From positions 248,001 to 312,000 of the forward strand of contig WBSF01000008.1 in assembly GCA_008923315.1 (NCBI GenBank): 64,000 bases of DNA. Direction: 5' to 3'. Origin of the DNA: Betaproteobacteria bacterium SCN1. GTDB lineage: Bacteria; Pseudomonadota; Gammaproteobacteria; Burkholderiales; Thiobacillaceae. Positions 54,927 to 63,095 of the stretch are shown here, one piece after another. A program made the position numbers and the translations under genes. Below the pieces are notes generated by a model. The model had not been told where the DNA came from. It saw only the letters and a list, made by a program, of their open reading frames with translations, and made no database searches. Positions within the stretch are counted from its first letter, which is position 1. Each line of letters begins with the position of its first letter.

Positions 54927-56995
54927 GAGTGCTCCAGTTGCTGTTCGAATCGGACGATGCACGGATTGTTTTCGGGCAGAGGGTTCACGAAGCGCGATGG
55001 ATCGACGATCACGACGCCGGAAATCAGTTTCCGGCCCTGGCCGTCGGCGCCGATGACGGTGTAGCGCTGGATATTGTTTTTCTTCTCGCCGGTGACGAGG
55101 TGCCAGCCGGCATTCGTGACCTGGCGCTGGATGCCCGTGCCCTGTTTCAGCGCCGGCCGGTCGGAAGGCGCGCCGGCCCCGTCTTCACCGAAGAGATCGG
55201 CGAATCGGCGGAAGATGAGCGGAGATACGAGCATCATGCCTTCCGGCACGAAATGGATCATGGCGTCTGCCCGGTTGTAGGCCATGCTGCCTTCGGCCAG
55301 ACCTTCCTGTATCCAGCGCATGAAGCGCAGCGCAGCGTCAGTTGGAGGCTTCTTGCTGCTGCTTGCGGCCGGCGCCGCCATTTGCCCGGCTGGCGCAACC
55401 GGCTTGAGGGTCGCAGCTGTCCTGGCGCGCGGCTTGGCGATGGCGGTGTCTTCGTCGTTCAGAAATGACTCGGCTGGATTTTCCGGTGCCGTCCGGCGCA
55501 CCGCTGCCGGTACCGTTTTGGCGGTATCCGGCGCGCGCAAGGCGGGAAGTGCGAAAGAGGGCTCACGCTTCGGCGCAGCCGGCGCGCCGGGTGAATTCAC
55601 CTGCACCTGAACCGGAAAGCCGTCATCGGCGGATAAGGCAAGCTCCAGATTGTCTTCGCGGTATGAGGAGCCCGGCTCGGCCTGATCTGGCGCGTCCGGA
55701 CTCTCCGGCTCGCCTTCCGGCACGCCAGATTCGACTTCGCCAGGGGCGACTGACGCCACTGTGCCGCGGACCGGCTCAGGGTACAGGCCTGGATGGCTGA
55801 ACAGTCGTTCGAGCGGAAAACACAGCACGGTAAAAGTCTGTTTCCAACCGTCGTCGAGGCTCACCGCGACCTGCCACACGGCGCGGTTGTCTTCGGTGGG
55901 GATCAGAGCCCCGTATTCCTGCCAAGTGTCGAATAGCCGGTCGTTCTTGTCCTTGCCCGGAATACCCTCCCCGCTTTCGCGGTCGGTCAGGAATTGCCGC
56001 ACCTCGTCGGCCAATCGTTTGGACACAAACCAGGCTTTTCCGTCGTGGATCCAGCCATGAGAACCCGCACGGTTAAGGCTCAGCCGGCCTTCTTCCAGCA
56101 TCAGGCGCAGCGCCTGCATCAGTCGTTCGATCAGCGGTACGGTCTTCGCCGAGGCAAAGCGCGTTCTCGGCCCATGCATCAGGTTTGCACGCACCGACTC
56201 AGAATCCGCCTTCACTGCGATTTCCAGTAACGCACCTGGTGTCTTCTCGCCCGACAAATAGGTCGTCAGCTCGGCCATCAGTGCTGCATCCTCGGCTAGC
56301 CAGGCAAGGATGTTCGGCGGCACCAGCCGCTGGAACAGCACGATGGGCAGCTTGCGGTGCAGCTCGTAGTCTCGTCTTACCTCGAAGTTCAACGAATATT
56401 CAGTGATGCCCTGCTCCGGCATCGAGCCCGCGAGTGGATGCCATTTGCCGCAGGCCTTGCCGGATCGGTAAACAACGACGTTGATATCGGCGATCGGCCG
56501 GCCAATGTCGTGAAGCAGCGCGGCCAGAAAGACCGCGTAGGTCCAGCGGTGCTTTCGGGCCGGAATCTCTTCCGGAGGGGCGCCGACCGGAAGTAGATAG
56601 CCTTGACGAAACCGCAATGCATGCGTGGCGGTTTCCATCATGTGCGTCAACAGCCCGCCCGGCTGGGCGTGGTGATGGGACTCGGAAGCAGGAAGCAGCT
56701 GCACCCATTCGGCAGCGAGCTCGACAACGGGCAGACACGCCTGCTCGAACATGTCCCGATGAAAACCCATACGATCCCTGATGCCATCGACATAAGGCTG
56801 CAGACGCATGGACTGGATCAGGTTTTGTCCAGACTGCACGGGCATCCGCCCTGCCTCGGCACCCCGAGCGACGGGAGGATGCCCGTGCTTTCCCTGTGGG
56901 GCTCCAGCAGGCCTGCCCCTGGAGAACCACAACAACAAACCGCCGGCGGCCAGAAGTCCGCCGGCGGTATAGGGAAGCCAGGCTGGATCAGGCAT
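54923..56995 (-). CDS. traI: MOBH-family relaxase TraI
   Basis: This 690-residue protein has an N-terminal membrane segment (about 7-24, YTAGGLLAAGGLLLWF). The TraI_2 relaxase domain has SHHHAQPGGLLTH at about 106-118 and the HD motif ALLHDIGRP (H162-D163), both metal-binding. A long Pro/Ala-rich linker (about 400-560) leads to a C-terminal domain (about 565-650, LRFMRWIQEGL) typical of the family. It nicks oriT and leads transfer. The ATG at 56995 overlaps the upstream stop (TGATG). A frame continuing upstream lies inside that gene. Confidence 0.9.
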   Translation of the reverse strand: MPDPAWLPYTAGGLLAAGGLLLWFSRGRPAGAPQGKHGHPPVARGAEAGRMPVQSGQNLIQSMRLQPYVDGIRDRMGFHRDMFEQACLPVVELAAEWVQLLPASESHHHAQPGGLLTHMMETATHALRFRQGYLLPVGAPPEEIPARKHRWTYAVFLAALLHDIGRPIADINVVVYRSGKACGKWHPLAGSMPEQGITEYSLNFEVRRDYELHRKLPIVLFQRLVPPNILAWLAEDAALMAELTTYLSGEKTPGALLEIAVKADSESVRANLMHGPRTRFASAKTVPLIERLMQALRLMLEEGRLSLNRAGSHGWIHDGKAWFVSKRLADEVRQFLTDRESGEGIPGKDKNDRLFDTWQEYGALIPTEDNRAVWQVAVSLDDGWKQTFTVLCFPLERLFSHPGLYPEPVRGTVASVAPGEVESGVPEGEPESPDAPDQAEPGSSYREDNLELALSADDGFPVQVQVNSPGAPAAPKREPSFALPALRAPDTAKTVPAAVRRTAPENPAESFLNDEDTAIAKPRARTAATLKPVAPAGQMAAPAASSSKKPPTDAALRFMRWIQEGLAEGSMAYNRADAMIHFVPEGMMLVSPLIFRRFADLFGEDGAGAPSDRPALKQGTGIQRQVTNAGWHLVTGEKKNNIQRYTVIGADGQGRKLISGVVIVDPSRFVNPLPENNPCIVRFEQQLEHS

Positions 56996-57426
56996 CAAGG
57001 CTTGGGAAGCTGTTCCAGAAGCCATTCCTGGACTGCTGCCGGAGAGGGCCACGCAGCAGCCCATTTCCAGCAAATAGGCTGCTTGTCCCCAAGAAAATCC
57101 ATCAGCGAGGTGACTGTTGGATCCCAACGTTCGTCGGAATCAGGATGCCGAATGCGCCAGTTCAGAAATTCCAGTGAGGCGAGGCTTGCCGCAACCGCCT
57201 CGTCGTCGACGCCGGGCGATAGATCGGACAGCGCGCGGTAGACGGCCAGAGTGGGCGAGGTTTCCGCGTCCTCGAAATAACAGCTGGAAAGTCCGTCGTA
57301 GCGCGCCAGCCATGCGAAAACGACCGCTGTCCAGTGCGGCAGCCCGAGTTTTTCGAATCGTTCGGCTATGAGCGCAAAGAGCGCGATGGGGTGTGCTTCG
57401 TAGGGTGATCCTTCGGCTTGGGACAC
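56995..57426 (-). CDS. Unrecognised 143-residue protein upstream of traI
   Basis: I do not recognise this soluble, Trp-rich helical protein (for example LPHWTAVVFAWLARYDGL and WKWAAAWPSPAAVQEWLLEQL). It is coupled to traI by a TGATG overlap, so it is made with the relaxase and may assist it. No helix-turn-helix or catalytic motif can be seen. It is the first gene of the leftward transfer arm, next to the repeat-rich gap. Confidence 0.7.
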   Translation of the reverse strand: MSQAEGSPYEAHPIALFALIAERFEKLGLPHWTAVVFAWLARYDGLSSCYFEDAETSPTLAVYRALSDLSPGVDDEAVAASLASLEFLNWRIRHPDSDERWDPTVTSLMDFLGDKQPICWKWAAAWPSPAAVQEWLLEQLPKP

Positions 57427-57507
57427 GGTTCCACGGGCCTCGAAGTGACAAATGCCCGGATGCTATTCGGCCATGGGACCGTGGTCAGCATTAAATCCAA
57501 TTCAGAT

Positions 57508-57529
57508 TTTTTGGTTTGATTGCTGAAAA
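57508..57529 (+). repeat. Left arm of a 22/23-bp inverted repeat
   Basis: TTTTTGGTTTGATTGCTGAAAA is written here only by position: its reverse complement recurs at 57790-57812 with a single inserted T. The arms enclose 260 bp of hairpins and pyrimidine-rich repeats. Confidence 0.8.
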
Positions 57530-57655
57530 GTTTTTTGAATTGTGCTAAGCGATAGCGCAGAGGCACCGTGTGACATTCAGGCTCGGAAGGTGTGCCCCAT
57601 TTATGCATTTCCCTTCCCCCTTAAGCCCTTTCCCGTAAGCCCCCATTACGCCTTT

Positions 57656-57680
57656 GTGTTCGCGTCTATTTAGCGAACAC
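57656..57680. repeat. Perfect 8-bp hairpin GTGTTCGC-N9-GCGAACAC
   Basis: Arms 57656-57663 and 57673-57680 are exact reverse complements around a 9-nt AT-rich loop, at the centre of the long inverted repeat. The form suits a relaxosome or repressor site. Confidence 0.75.
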
Positions 57681-57789
57681 GCCCTTTTGGGTAAGGCCCT
57701 TCCCCCTTGGCCCGTTTCGCCATTTGGCCTTTGCCTGGCCGTTGGTCTGTCGAATGGAAAACCGATCAGGATATCAAATCTGATAGGTT

Positions 57790-57812
57790 TTTTCAGCAAT
57801 CAAATCCAAAAA
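57790..57812 (-). repeat. Right arm of the 22/23-bp inverted repeat
   Basis: This matches the reverse complement of 57508-57529 over 22 bases with one extra T. It ends 54 bp before the transglycosylase ATG. Confidence 0.8.
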
Positions 57813-57866
57813 CATTTTTTGGTTTTCTGCTGGTTCAGTTTCAAGCGGCTTCCTACGATTGCCGCC

Positions 57867-58340
57867 ATGTTTTCTCTCCGTGTCTCCGTTTGGGTCGCAA
57901 GCGCGTTAATCGCGGCCCCTTTTTATTCCCAGGCGCACGCTTTCTGTTTCGATGAAGCGGGCGCACTCTATGGCGTGCCGGCTAACCTGCTCCGCGGCAT
58001 TGCTCAGGTCGAATCATCCATGAATCCGCATGCCCTCAATGAAGGGCATGTAAAGCGTACCCGCTCTGTGGACATCGGCCTGATGCAAATCAATTCGCGC
58101 TGGCTGACTAGCGAACCACTCAAATCGCTTGGCTATACACAGGCCCACCTCCTGAATCCTTGTGCAAATGTAAAAGTCGGGGCATGGATCCTCGCACAGG
58201 AATTTCGGCAGCTTGGGACGAACTGGGATGCCGTCGGTGCCTACAACGCGAGCTGTAGAACGCTCAAGGGCGACGATTGCTCCAGAGCACGCCTGACCTA
58301 TGCCTGGAAGGTTTTCCGGGCGATGGAGCGACACCAATGA
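57867..58340 (+). CDS. Conjugation-associated lytic transglycosylase (SLT domain)
   Basis: This 157-residue exported enzyme opens peptidoglycan for the secretion channel. The signal peptide runs to about residue 25 (FYSQAHA). The catalytic Glu is in GIAQVESSMNPHA, followed by GLMQINSRWL and VGAYNASCR, the standard SLT/VirB1 pattern. The ATG at 57867 gives the signal peptide. Its stop overlaps the next start (ATGA). It opens the rightward transfer operon. Confidence 0.9.
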   Translation: MFSLRVSVWVASALIAAPFYSQAHAFCFDEAGALYGVPANLLRGIAQVESSMNPHALNEGHVKRTRSVDIGLMQINSRWLTSEPLKSLGYTQAHLLNPCANVKVGAWILAQEFRQLGTNWDAVGAYNASCRTLKGDDCSRARLTYAWKVFRAMERHQ

Positions 58341-58894
58341 AGGCGCTCTTAGTTCTTGGGCTCGGGCTGTGCCAACCTGCTTTGGCAGATGGCGTATGGT
58401 CTATTGGCCAGCTGCCTCTATCGCCGGAGTACGTCTTATGCCGCGCAGGCGAATCCTGTACATCCCGTAGTCCTAAAGTTGCGGACATCGGTCCGCCACG
58501 CCAGCCTGCCGCGGCGGAGCCCGCCCCGGCGCAGGCTTCGGAATCTTCAAAGCCTCTCGAACCTGTCACGGTATTTTTTTCGCTGGCATCAAGCCAGCTG
58601 GACGAGCGGGCGCGCAAGACGCTCGCTGAGATAACGGCGCTGCACGCTGGCAATTACCGGTTGATCATCGAGGGGATGACCGACCGTCTCGGCTCGCGTG
58701 CATTCAACCTGAAACTGGCACGCGCACGTGCAAAAGCCGTCGCAGAGCATCTCGTTCGATTGCGCTTCGATGCAGCGCGTATCTCTGTGTCATCGCGCTG
58801 CTGCACAGGCTATCCGCCAAACGACAACCCGTCAGCCCGCCGTGCGGTGATCCACTTCGAAACGATTCACGAGACATCGAGACCCCATGACTAA
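58337..58894 (+). CDS. OmpA-family peptidoglycan-binding protein of the transfer operon
   Basis: This 185-residue exported protein has a short signal peptide (GLGLCQPALA) and a Pro/Ala-rich linker. Its OmpA/MotB C-terminal domain (about 75-178) has VTVFFSLASSQLDERARKTL and the peptidoglycan-binding GMTDRLGSRAFNLKLARARA. It probably ties the conjugation apparatus to the cell wall. Four Cys occur, including a CC pair. It overlaps both neighbours. Confidence 0.85.
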   Translation: MKALLVLGLGLCQPALADGVWSIGQLPLSPEYVLCRAGESCTSRSPKVADIGPPRQPAAAEPAPAQASESSKPLEPVTVFFSLASSQLDERARKTLAEITALHAGNYRLIIEGMTDRLGSRAFNLKLARARAKAVAEHLVRLRFDAARISVSSRCCTGYPPNDNPSARRAVIHFETIHETSRPHD

Positions 58895-59123
58895 ACCCGT
58901 TCACGCTCAGGAACCCGGATACAAGGCAGTGCTTGTCCGGGAAGAAACCAAACGGATGTTGCAGGATTTCCGCAAGACGATTGCCGAGCGGGACCTGTTC
59001 CAGGAACGGCGTCTGGCAACGGCCGCACTCGAGTTTTGCCTCACCGATCCCGATGCGCGCGAGCAGATGCTGAAGCGGGCGCGCAGTGTAGTGCTGTTAG
59101 ACCTTGAGACTCCGAGACCATGA
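58887..59123 (+). CDS. Small unrecognised protein of the transfer operon
   Basis: This 78-residue, highly charged helical protein has no signal or membrane segment. The start YKAVLVREETKRMLQDFRKTI loosely recalls ribbon-helix-helix proteins (a strand followed by two helices), which would suit a DNA-binding accessory factor, but I cannot confirm this. It overlaps the OmpA-like gene by 8 bp and precedes the pilin gene by 34 bp. Confidence 0.6.
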   Translation: MTKPVHAQEPGYKAVLVREETKRMLQDFRKTIAERDLFQERRLATAALEFCLTDPDAREQMLKRARSVVLLDLETPRP

Positions 59124-59157
59124 GACCTGTTTCCATTTCCCGCTCAAGGAGAGCCTC

Positions 59158-59475
59158 ATGAAAATCAAATCCTTCCTGACCTCAAAGCTGCTGGTGCTGT
59201 TCGCCCTGATGTCCCCTCTCATGATCCAGTCCGCCCATGCAGGTACCACCGGCGGCGGTACCACGGGTACGGAGTTCCTGGACCTCTTCAACATGCTGGT
59301 TGGCTGGGCCGAAGGTTATCTCGGCAAGGCCCTCGCAATCGGCGCCTTCATCGTCGGTGCAATCATTGGTTTCGCCAAATCCACCGCCATGCCGGCGCTG
59401 GTAGGTATTGTTTTCGCGATTGTGTTCGGCCTCGGCCCCACGATCATCAACGGCATGTTCACTGCGGTCATCTGA
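59158..59475 (+). CDS. traA: Conjugative pilin, TraA-like
   Basis: This 105-residue precursor has a signal peptide (MKIKSFLTSKLLVLFALMSP, cleaved after SAHA, about residue 28). The mature part is about 77 residues with two hydrophobic segments (ALAIGAFIVGAIIGFA, ALVGIVFAIVFGLGPTII), the plan of F-type pilin. A strong AGGAGA ribosome-binding site precedes the ATG. Its place just before traL follows F-plasmid order. Confidence 0.78.
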   Translation: MKIKSFLTSKLLVLFALMSPLMIQSAHAGTTGGGTTGTEFLDLFNMLVGWAEGYLGKALAIGAFIVGAIIGFAKSTAMPALVGIVFAIVFGLGPTIINGMFTAVI

Positions 59476-59490
59476 TCGCTTAGCCCGGGC

Positions 59491-59790
59491 ATGAGCAGCA
59501 TGGACGACCGCGATTCCTCGACGATCCCCACCCGCCTGGACGACCCTCCCAAGTTCATGTGGTGGGACTTCGACGTGGCCATGCTGTTCATGTCCTTCTT
59601 CGTATTCGGCCTGGTAACAGGCTGGATCCTGAGTTTCAGCATCGTAGGTATCTTGTTCGCCTGGCTGTACCGGAAATCCAAGGCAGGCCAGCACCGCGCC
59701 TACGGCATGCACCTCATCTACTGGCATCTGCCAGTCAACCTCGGGATGAAGGCCACGCCTCCGTCCAGCATACGCGAGTACATAGGCTGA
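59491..59790 (+). CDS. traL: Conjugative transfer protein TraL
   Basis: This 99-residue inner-membrane protein has the TraL plan: a short cytosolic start with RLDDPPKFMWWDFD, two adjacent membrane helices (about 30-62), and a C-terminal HLIYWHLPVNLGMK. TraL is the VirB3-like part of F-type secretion systems. Its stop overlaps the traE start by 1 bp. Confidence 0.88.
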   Translation: MSSMDDRDSSTIPTRLDDPPKFMWWDFDVAMLFMSFFVFGLVTGWILSFSIVGILFAWLYRKSKAGQHRAYGMHLIYWHLPVNLGMKATPPSSIREYIG

Positions 59791-60380
59791 TGCGCATCGA
59801 CAAACTCAGTGGCCACGTCGCTGCTGCGACAGGCGTGAAGCAGTGGATGGTCGCGATGTTCGCACTGTCACAGCTGGCACTGGTCCTCACTCTCATCATA
59901 TTCCTCGCACGTGGCGACACGCACCGCGAAACGCTCGTACCGCCGACGATACACAGCACCTTCTGGGTACAGGACGACAAAGTATCCAAGGAGTACCTCA
60001 TTGAGATGGGGGTGTTCCTCGCACAGCTTTACTTCGACGTCACGCCGCAGAACGTCGAATTCAATCACCGCACGCTCAAGAATTACGTCGATCCGCGTTT
60101 CTACGGCGTCCTTGAAACGCAGGCCGGCGCCTATGCGCAGAAGGTGAAGTCAGACAACGCGAGCACGTTTCTCGCCATTGCCACAGTCATTCCAGACGAG
60201 GCCAATCAACGGATAGGCATACAGGGTGTGCTGAACACCTATCTGGGAGATACGCGCACCTCCCAGGCCAACAAGACCTACGTTTTCGAATTCGGCCGCC
60301 ACGGCGGCCGTGTGCTCCTGATCGGGATGAAGGAAGGCAAGAATGCAACCAAACCGTTTGAAGAAATCACGACCCCTTGA
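59790..60380 (+). CDS. traE: Conjugative transfer protein TraE
   Basis: This 196-residue VirB8-like protein has one N-terminal membrane helix (about 20-42, WMVAMFALSQLALVLTLIIFLA) and a periplasmic domain with VPPTIHSTFWVQDDKVSKEYLIEMG, characteristic of TraE. It belongs to the inner-membrane core of the F-type channel. The ATG at 59790 is set by the TGATG overlap with traL. The gene overlaps traK by 38 bp. Confidence 0.9.
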   Translation: MRIDKLSGHVAAATGVKQWMVAMFALSQLALVLTLIIFLARGDTHRETLVPPTIHSTFWVQDDKVSKEYLIEMGVFLAQLYFDVTPQNVEFNHRTLKNYVDPRFYGVLETQAGAYAQKVKSDNASTFLAIATVIPDEANQRIGIQGVLNTYLGDTRTSQANKTYVFEFGRHGGRVLLIGMKEGKNATKPFEEITTP

Positions 60381-61080
60381 ATCAATCCTGGCCGGCATCG
60401 CACTACTGGTGACCGGGCAGGCCCACGCCCTGCAAGTCGTCGATGGTGTCGAAGGTAAGACGCTTTTCGTCAAGGTCAGCACGCGCGACCTGAACCGGAT
60501 CGCGATCGAGGGCGGTAAGGTCCGGCGAATCAAGGCTGCCGACGATGCCATGCTGACCGGCAGCGCCGATCCGGATACCGGCCAGGCACTGATCCAGCCA
60601 TTGACCCAGGATCCGTTCGGAATTTTCGTCTTTTCTCAGACGGGCAAGACCTACACGCTCGTGCTGCAGCCTCAGGATATTCCTGGCGAATCCATCGTAA
60701 TCCGAGAGCAGCGCATCGAGGCCTCTCCGGCATCCGTACCTGGCGCGATCGAGAAATCCTCCAGTTACCAGCAGGCGATCAAGGGCATGCTGCAGGCCCT
60801 GACTGGCGAGACGACGCCAGGTGGCGTCGAAGCACGAAAGACATGGGAAGAAATCCGTCTCTGGAAAGGTTCGCGCTTTGCACTGGAGCAGACGCTCACC
60901 AGCAATTCCCTGGTTGGTGAACGCTACCGGCTGTTCAACGTCAGCGATGCACCAATGCGGATTGCCGAGCAGGAGTTTTATAAGAAAGGCGTCATTGCCG
61001 TTGCAGTACGCGATCTCGATCTGGAGCCGGGCCGCAGCACGCTTGTGTTCATCATCAAGCGGAATGCGGAGGTGAATTGA
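60343..61080 (+). CDS. traK: Conjugative transfer protein TraK
   Basis: This 245-residue secreted protein (signal to about residue 29, TGQAHA) resembles TraK, the VirB9-like outer-membrane core component. Visible are an early LQVVDGVEGKTLFVKVSTRDLNRIAIEGG and the beta-rich remainder. It joins TraV and TraB in the envelope-spanning core. The start lies within the end of traE; the signal peptide supports it. The stop overlaps traB (TGATG). Confidence 0.88.
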   Translation: MQPNRLKKSRPLESILAGIALLVTGQAHALQVVDGVEGKTLFVKVSTRDLNRIAIEGGKVRRIKAADDAMLTGSADPDTGQALIQPLTQDPFGIFVFSQTGKTYTLVLQPQDIPGESIVIREQRIEASPASVPGAIEKSSSYQQAIKGMLQALTGETTPGGVEARKTWEEIRLWKGSRFALEQTLTSNSLVGERYRLFNVSDAPMRIAEQEFYKKGVIAVAVRDLDLEPGRSTLVFIIKRNAEVN

Positions 61081-62300
61081 TGAGCCGCATAACGCCCTCG
61101 CCACGAAGCGCCTCCGTTCGTAAGAAGCAACTCATGATCGCCGGAGGCGTCACCGCCGTTCTGGCGGGTGTTGCGCTCGCTGCTGCCTGGTTCGCAGACG
61201 GCGGTAGCTCCAAAACCAAATTGCAGGAAATCCAGAGACCTGAGCAGCTCAATCTCAATCTTCCGCTTCCGGGGCAGCAGCTGAATGACAAGGACGTGTG
61301 GCGGGCAAACGAATCCTCCAAGATCGAAGCGCTCAACCGAGAAATGTCCGCGCTCAAACTCAGTTTGCAGGAAAACGAGCGCACGAAATCGAATCTCCAG
61401 ACACCGTCAACGTCGGCCATGAACGAGCTGCCGCTTCCCCCACCTCCTCCCGCGCTTCCTGCCGCCACTGGCCGCGCGTTTCAGCCCATACAGGGTTCTA
61501 TAGCAGGCCAGACTGCCGGCGCACCGGCCCAACCGCAACCGATTGTGAAACGCAGCTTCACACTGGATGTGGCGGAGGCTGCGGGCGGTACGGTCAGGCC
61601 GGCCGAACCGGCTTCGGCAAGCGTTTCCGTCGGGAAACCGAATGAAACGCGCGAGGCAGACGTCAACACGCAGACAGCCGAGAACTATCTCCCCGCAGGC
61701 ACCTTCTTCCGTGTGGTGCTTCTGGCGGGCCTGGATGCGCCGACCGGCGGACAAGCCCAGAACAATCCCCACCCTGTCCTGCTGCGGGTGCTGGATCCTG
61801 CGCAACTGCCCAATCGCTATCTGGCCGATATGAAGGATTGCGTACTGACCGCAAACGGATACGGCGATATCTCTTCCGAGCGGGCCTACATTCGCCTAGA
61901 TCGCATGTCCTGCATCGATCAGCAAGGAGGTGCCGTCGACGTATCGGTCAAGGGCTACATTGCAGGCGAGGACGGCAAGGCCGGGATGCGCGGCCGGCTG
62001 GTCACGAAGCAGGGGCAGGCCCTGGCCAATGCCTTTCTCGCCGGCATCGGATCCGGCATCGGCACGGCTTTCAAACAGAACGCCACGACTACATCGGTCT
62101 CTCCGCTGGGTTCCACGTCGACCATCGCCGACGGCAAGGAACTGCAGGCAGGACTCGCGGAGGGCGTCGGGAGTGCGATGCAGCAGCTCTCGAAGTATTA
62201 CATCAAGTTGGCGGAACAGATTTTTCCCGTGATCGAAGTCGATGGCGGCCGCGTGGCCGACGTGATTCTGACGCGCGGAATCAGTATCGAAAGGCGTTAG
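61080..62300 (+). CDS. traB: Conjugative transfer protein TraB
   Basis: This 406-residue VirB10-like scaffold has an N-terminal membrane anchor (about 20-38), a coiled-coil stretch (about 75-105, SKIEALNREMSALKLSLQENE) and a proline run (LPLPPPPPALP). The C-terminal core barrel has AGTFFRVVLLAGLDAPTGGQ and GYGDISSERAYIRLDRMSC. It spans both membranes in the F-type core. The ATG at 61080 is preferred over the TTG one codon upstream. Confidence 0.92.
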   Translation: MSRITPSPRSASVRKKQLMIAGGVTAVLAGVALAAAWFADGGSSKTKLQEIQRPEQLNLNLPLPGQQLNDKDVWRANESSKIEALNREMSALKLSLQENERTKSNLQTPSTSAMNELPLPPPPPALPAATGRAFQPIQGSIAGQTAGAPAQPQPIVKRSFTLDVAEAAGGTVRPAEPASASVSVGKPNETREADVNTQTAENYLPAGTFFRVVLLAGLDAPTGGQAQNNPHPVLLRVLDPAQLPNRYLADMKDCVLTANGYGDISSERAYIRLDRMSCIDQQGGAVDVSVKGYIAGEDGKAGMRGRLVTKQGQALANAFLAGIGSGIGTAFKQNATTTSVSPLGSTSTIADGKELQAGLAEGVGSAMQQLSKYYIKLAEQIFPVIEVDGGRVADVILTRGISIERR

Positions 62301-62303
62301 ACC

Positions 62304-63095
62304 ATGACCCAAAAATTACTCTTCTCCGCGCTCGCTGCGCTTCTGTTCGCGCATGGCGCTGCCCTGGCCCAAACGCCCGGCAACACCGGCTCGGCTGCCA
62401 CGGGTCGGGATCCGGAGCTGATCGCCGTCCAGAAGAATCTCCGGCTCATGTATCCCAAGACCCGTTTCGACCGGGTCAGACCCACACCACTCCCCGGTGT
62501 TTATGAAGTGGTGATGGGGCGCAATGTGGCCTTCGTGGAGGGATCGGGGCGGTACTTCATCTTTGGCCGTCTGTTCGACATGGAGGCCCAGGAAGACATC
62601 ACGTCCGTGCCGGAAGGCGGCGTTCCGCGTACTGCCGCCACGGTCGATTTCGGACTGCTCCCGCTCGACAGCGCAATCAGGACCGTCAAGGGCAAGGGGT
62701 CGCGCGTGCTCGCAGTGTTCTCCGATCCCGATTGTCCGTACTGCAAGAAGCTGGAGCAAGCGCTGGAAAAGGTGGACGACGTGACGGTCTACACCTTCCT
62801 GATGCCTCTGGAGCAGTTACATCCAGAGGCACGTGCCAAGGCCGATGGGGTTTGGTGCGCCAACGACCGTGCTGCAGCCTGGAAAGCACTGATGACCACA
62901 GGCAAGCAACCGCCTCCGCCGGCACGTGGGTGTGAGGCGCCGCACGCGGTCGTTATGCCGCTTGCCGAGAAGCTGGGCATTTCCGGCACCCCCTTCCTGG
63001 TTGCCGGCGATGGCCGGACCATGCCCGGCGCAGTGTCGTCTGACAGACTGGATGCCTGGCTGGATAAACAGGCAGCAACGGGAGGCGGACAATGA
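62304..63095 (+). CDS. dsbC: DsbC-type thiol:disulfide isomerase of the transfer system
   Basis: This 263-residue periplasmic protein has a signal peptide to about residue 22 (AALA), an N-terminal dimerisation domain and a thioredoxin domain with C144-P-Y-C147 (FSDPDCPYCKKLE) and cis-Pro GTPFLV. SXT- and TOL-type systems carry such a gene to fold Cys-containing transfer proteins. It lies 3 bp after traB and overlaps traV by 4 bp. Confidence 0.92.
   Translation: MTQKLLFSALAALLFAHGAALAQTPGNTGSAATGRDPELIAVQKNLRLMYPKTRFDRVRPTPLPGVYEVVMGRNVAFVEGSGRYFIFGRLFDMEAQEDITSVPEGGVPRTAATVDFGLLPLDSAIRTVKGKGSRVLAVFSDPDCPYCKKLEQALEKVDDVTVYTFLMPLEQLHPEARAKADGVWCANDRAAAWKALMTTGKQPPPPARGCEAPHAVVMPLAEKLGISGTPFLVAGDGRTMPGAVSSDRLDAWLDKQAATGGGQ

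Larger units (their letters stand above)
57427..57866. other. Repeat-rich non-coding region between the two transfer arms, candidate oriT
   Basis: These 440 bp between the divergent traI and transglycosylase arms carry no gene. They hold a long inverted repeat at the edges (57508-57529 and 57790-57812), a perfect hairpin (57656-57680) and a pyrimidine-rich stretch (57606-57710). That stretch has TAAGCCC at 57622 and 57636, TAAGGCCC at 57692, and two copies of CCCTTCCCCCTT. Such structure beside a relaxase gene suits an origin of transfer or a shared control region. Confidence 0.5.

Noticed and set aside
57600-57740. A CRISPR-like repeat array
   Set aside because: The repeats are short, unevenly spaced and pyrimidine-rich, without equal repeat-spacer units; no cas genes occur.
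58029-58050. Perfect 8-bp hairpin inside the transglycosylase gene
   Set aside because: It lies within a well-supported coding region; a functional role cannot be separated from coding constraint.
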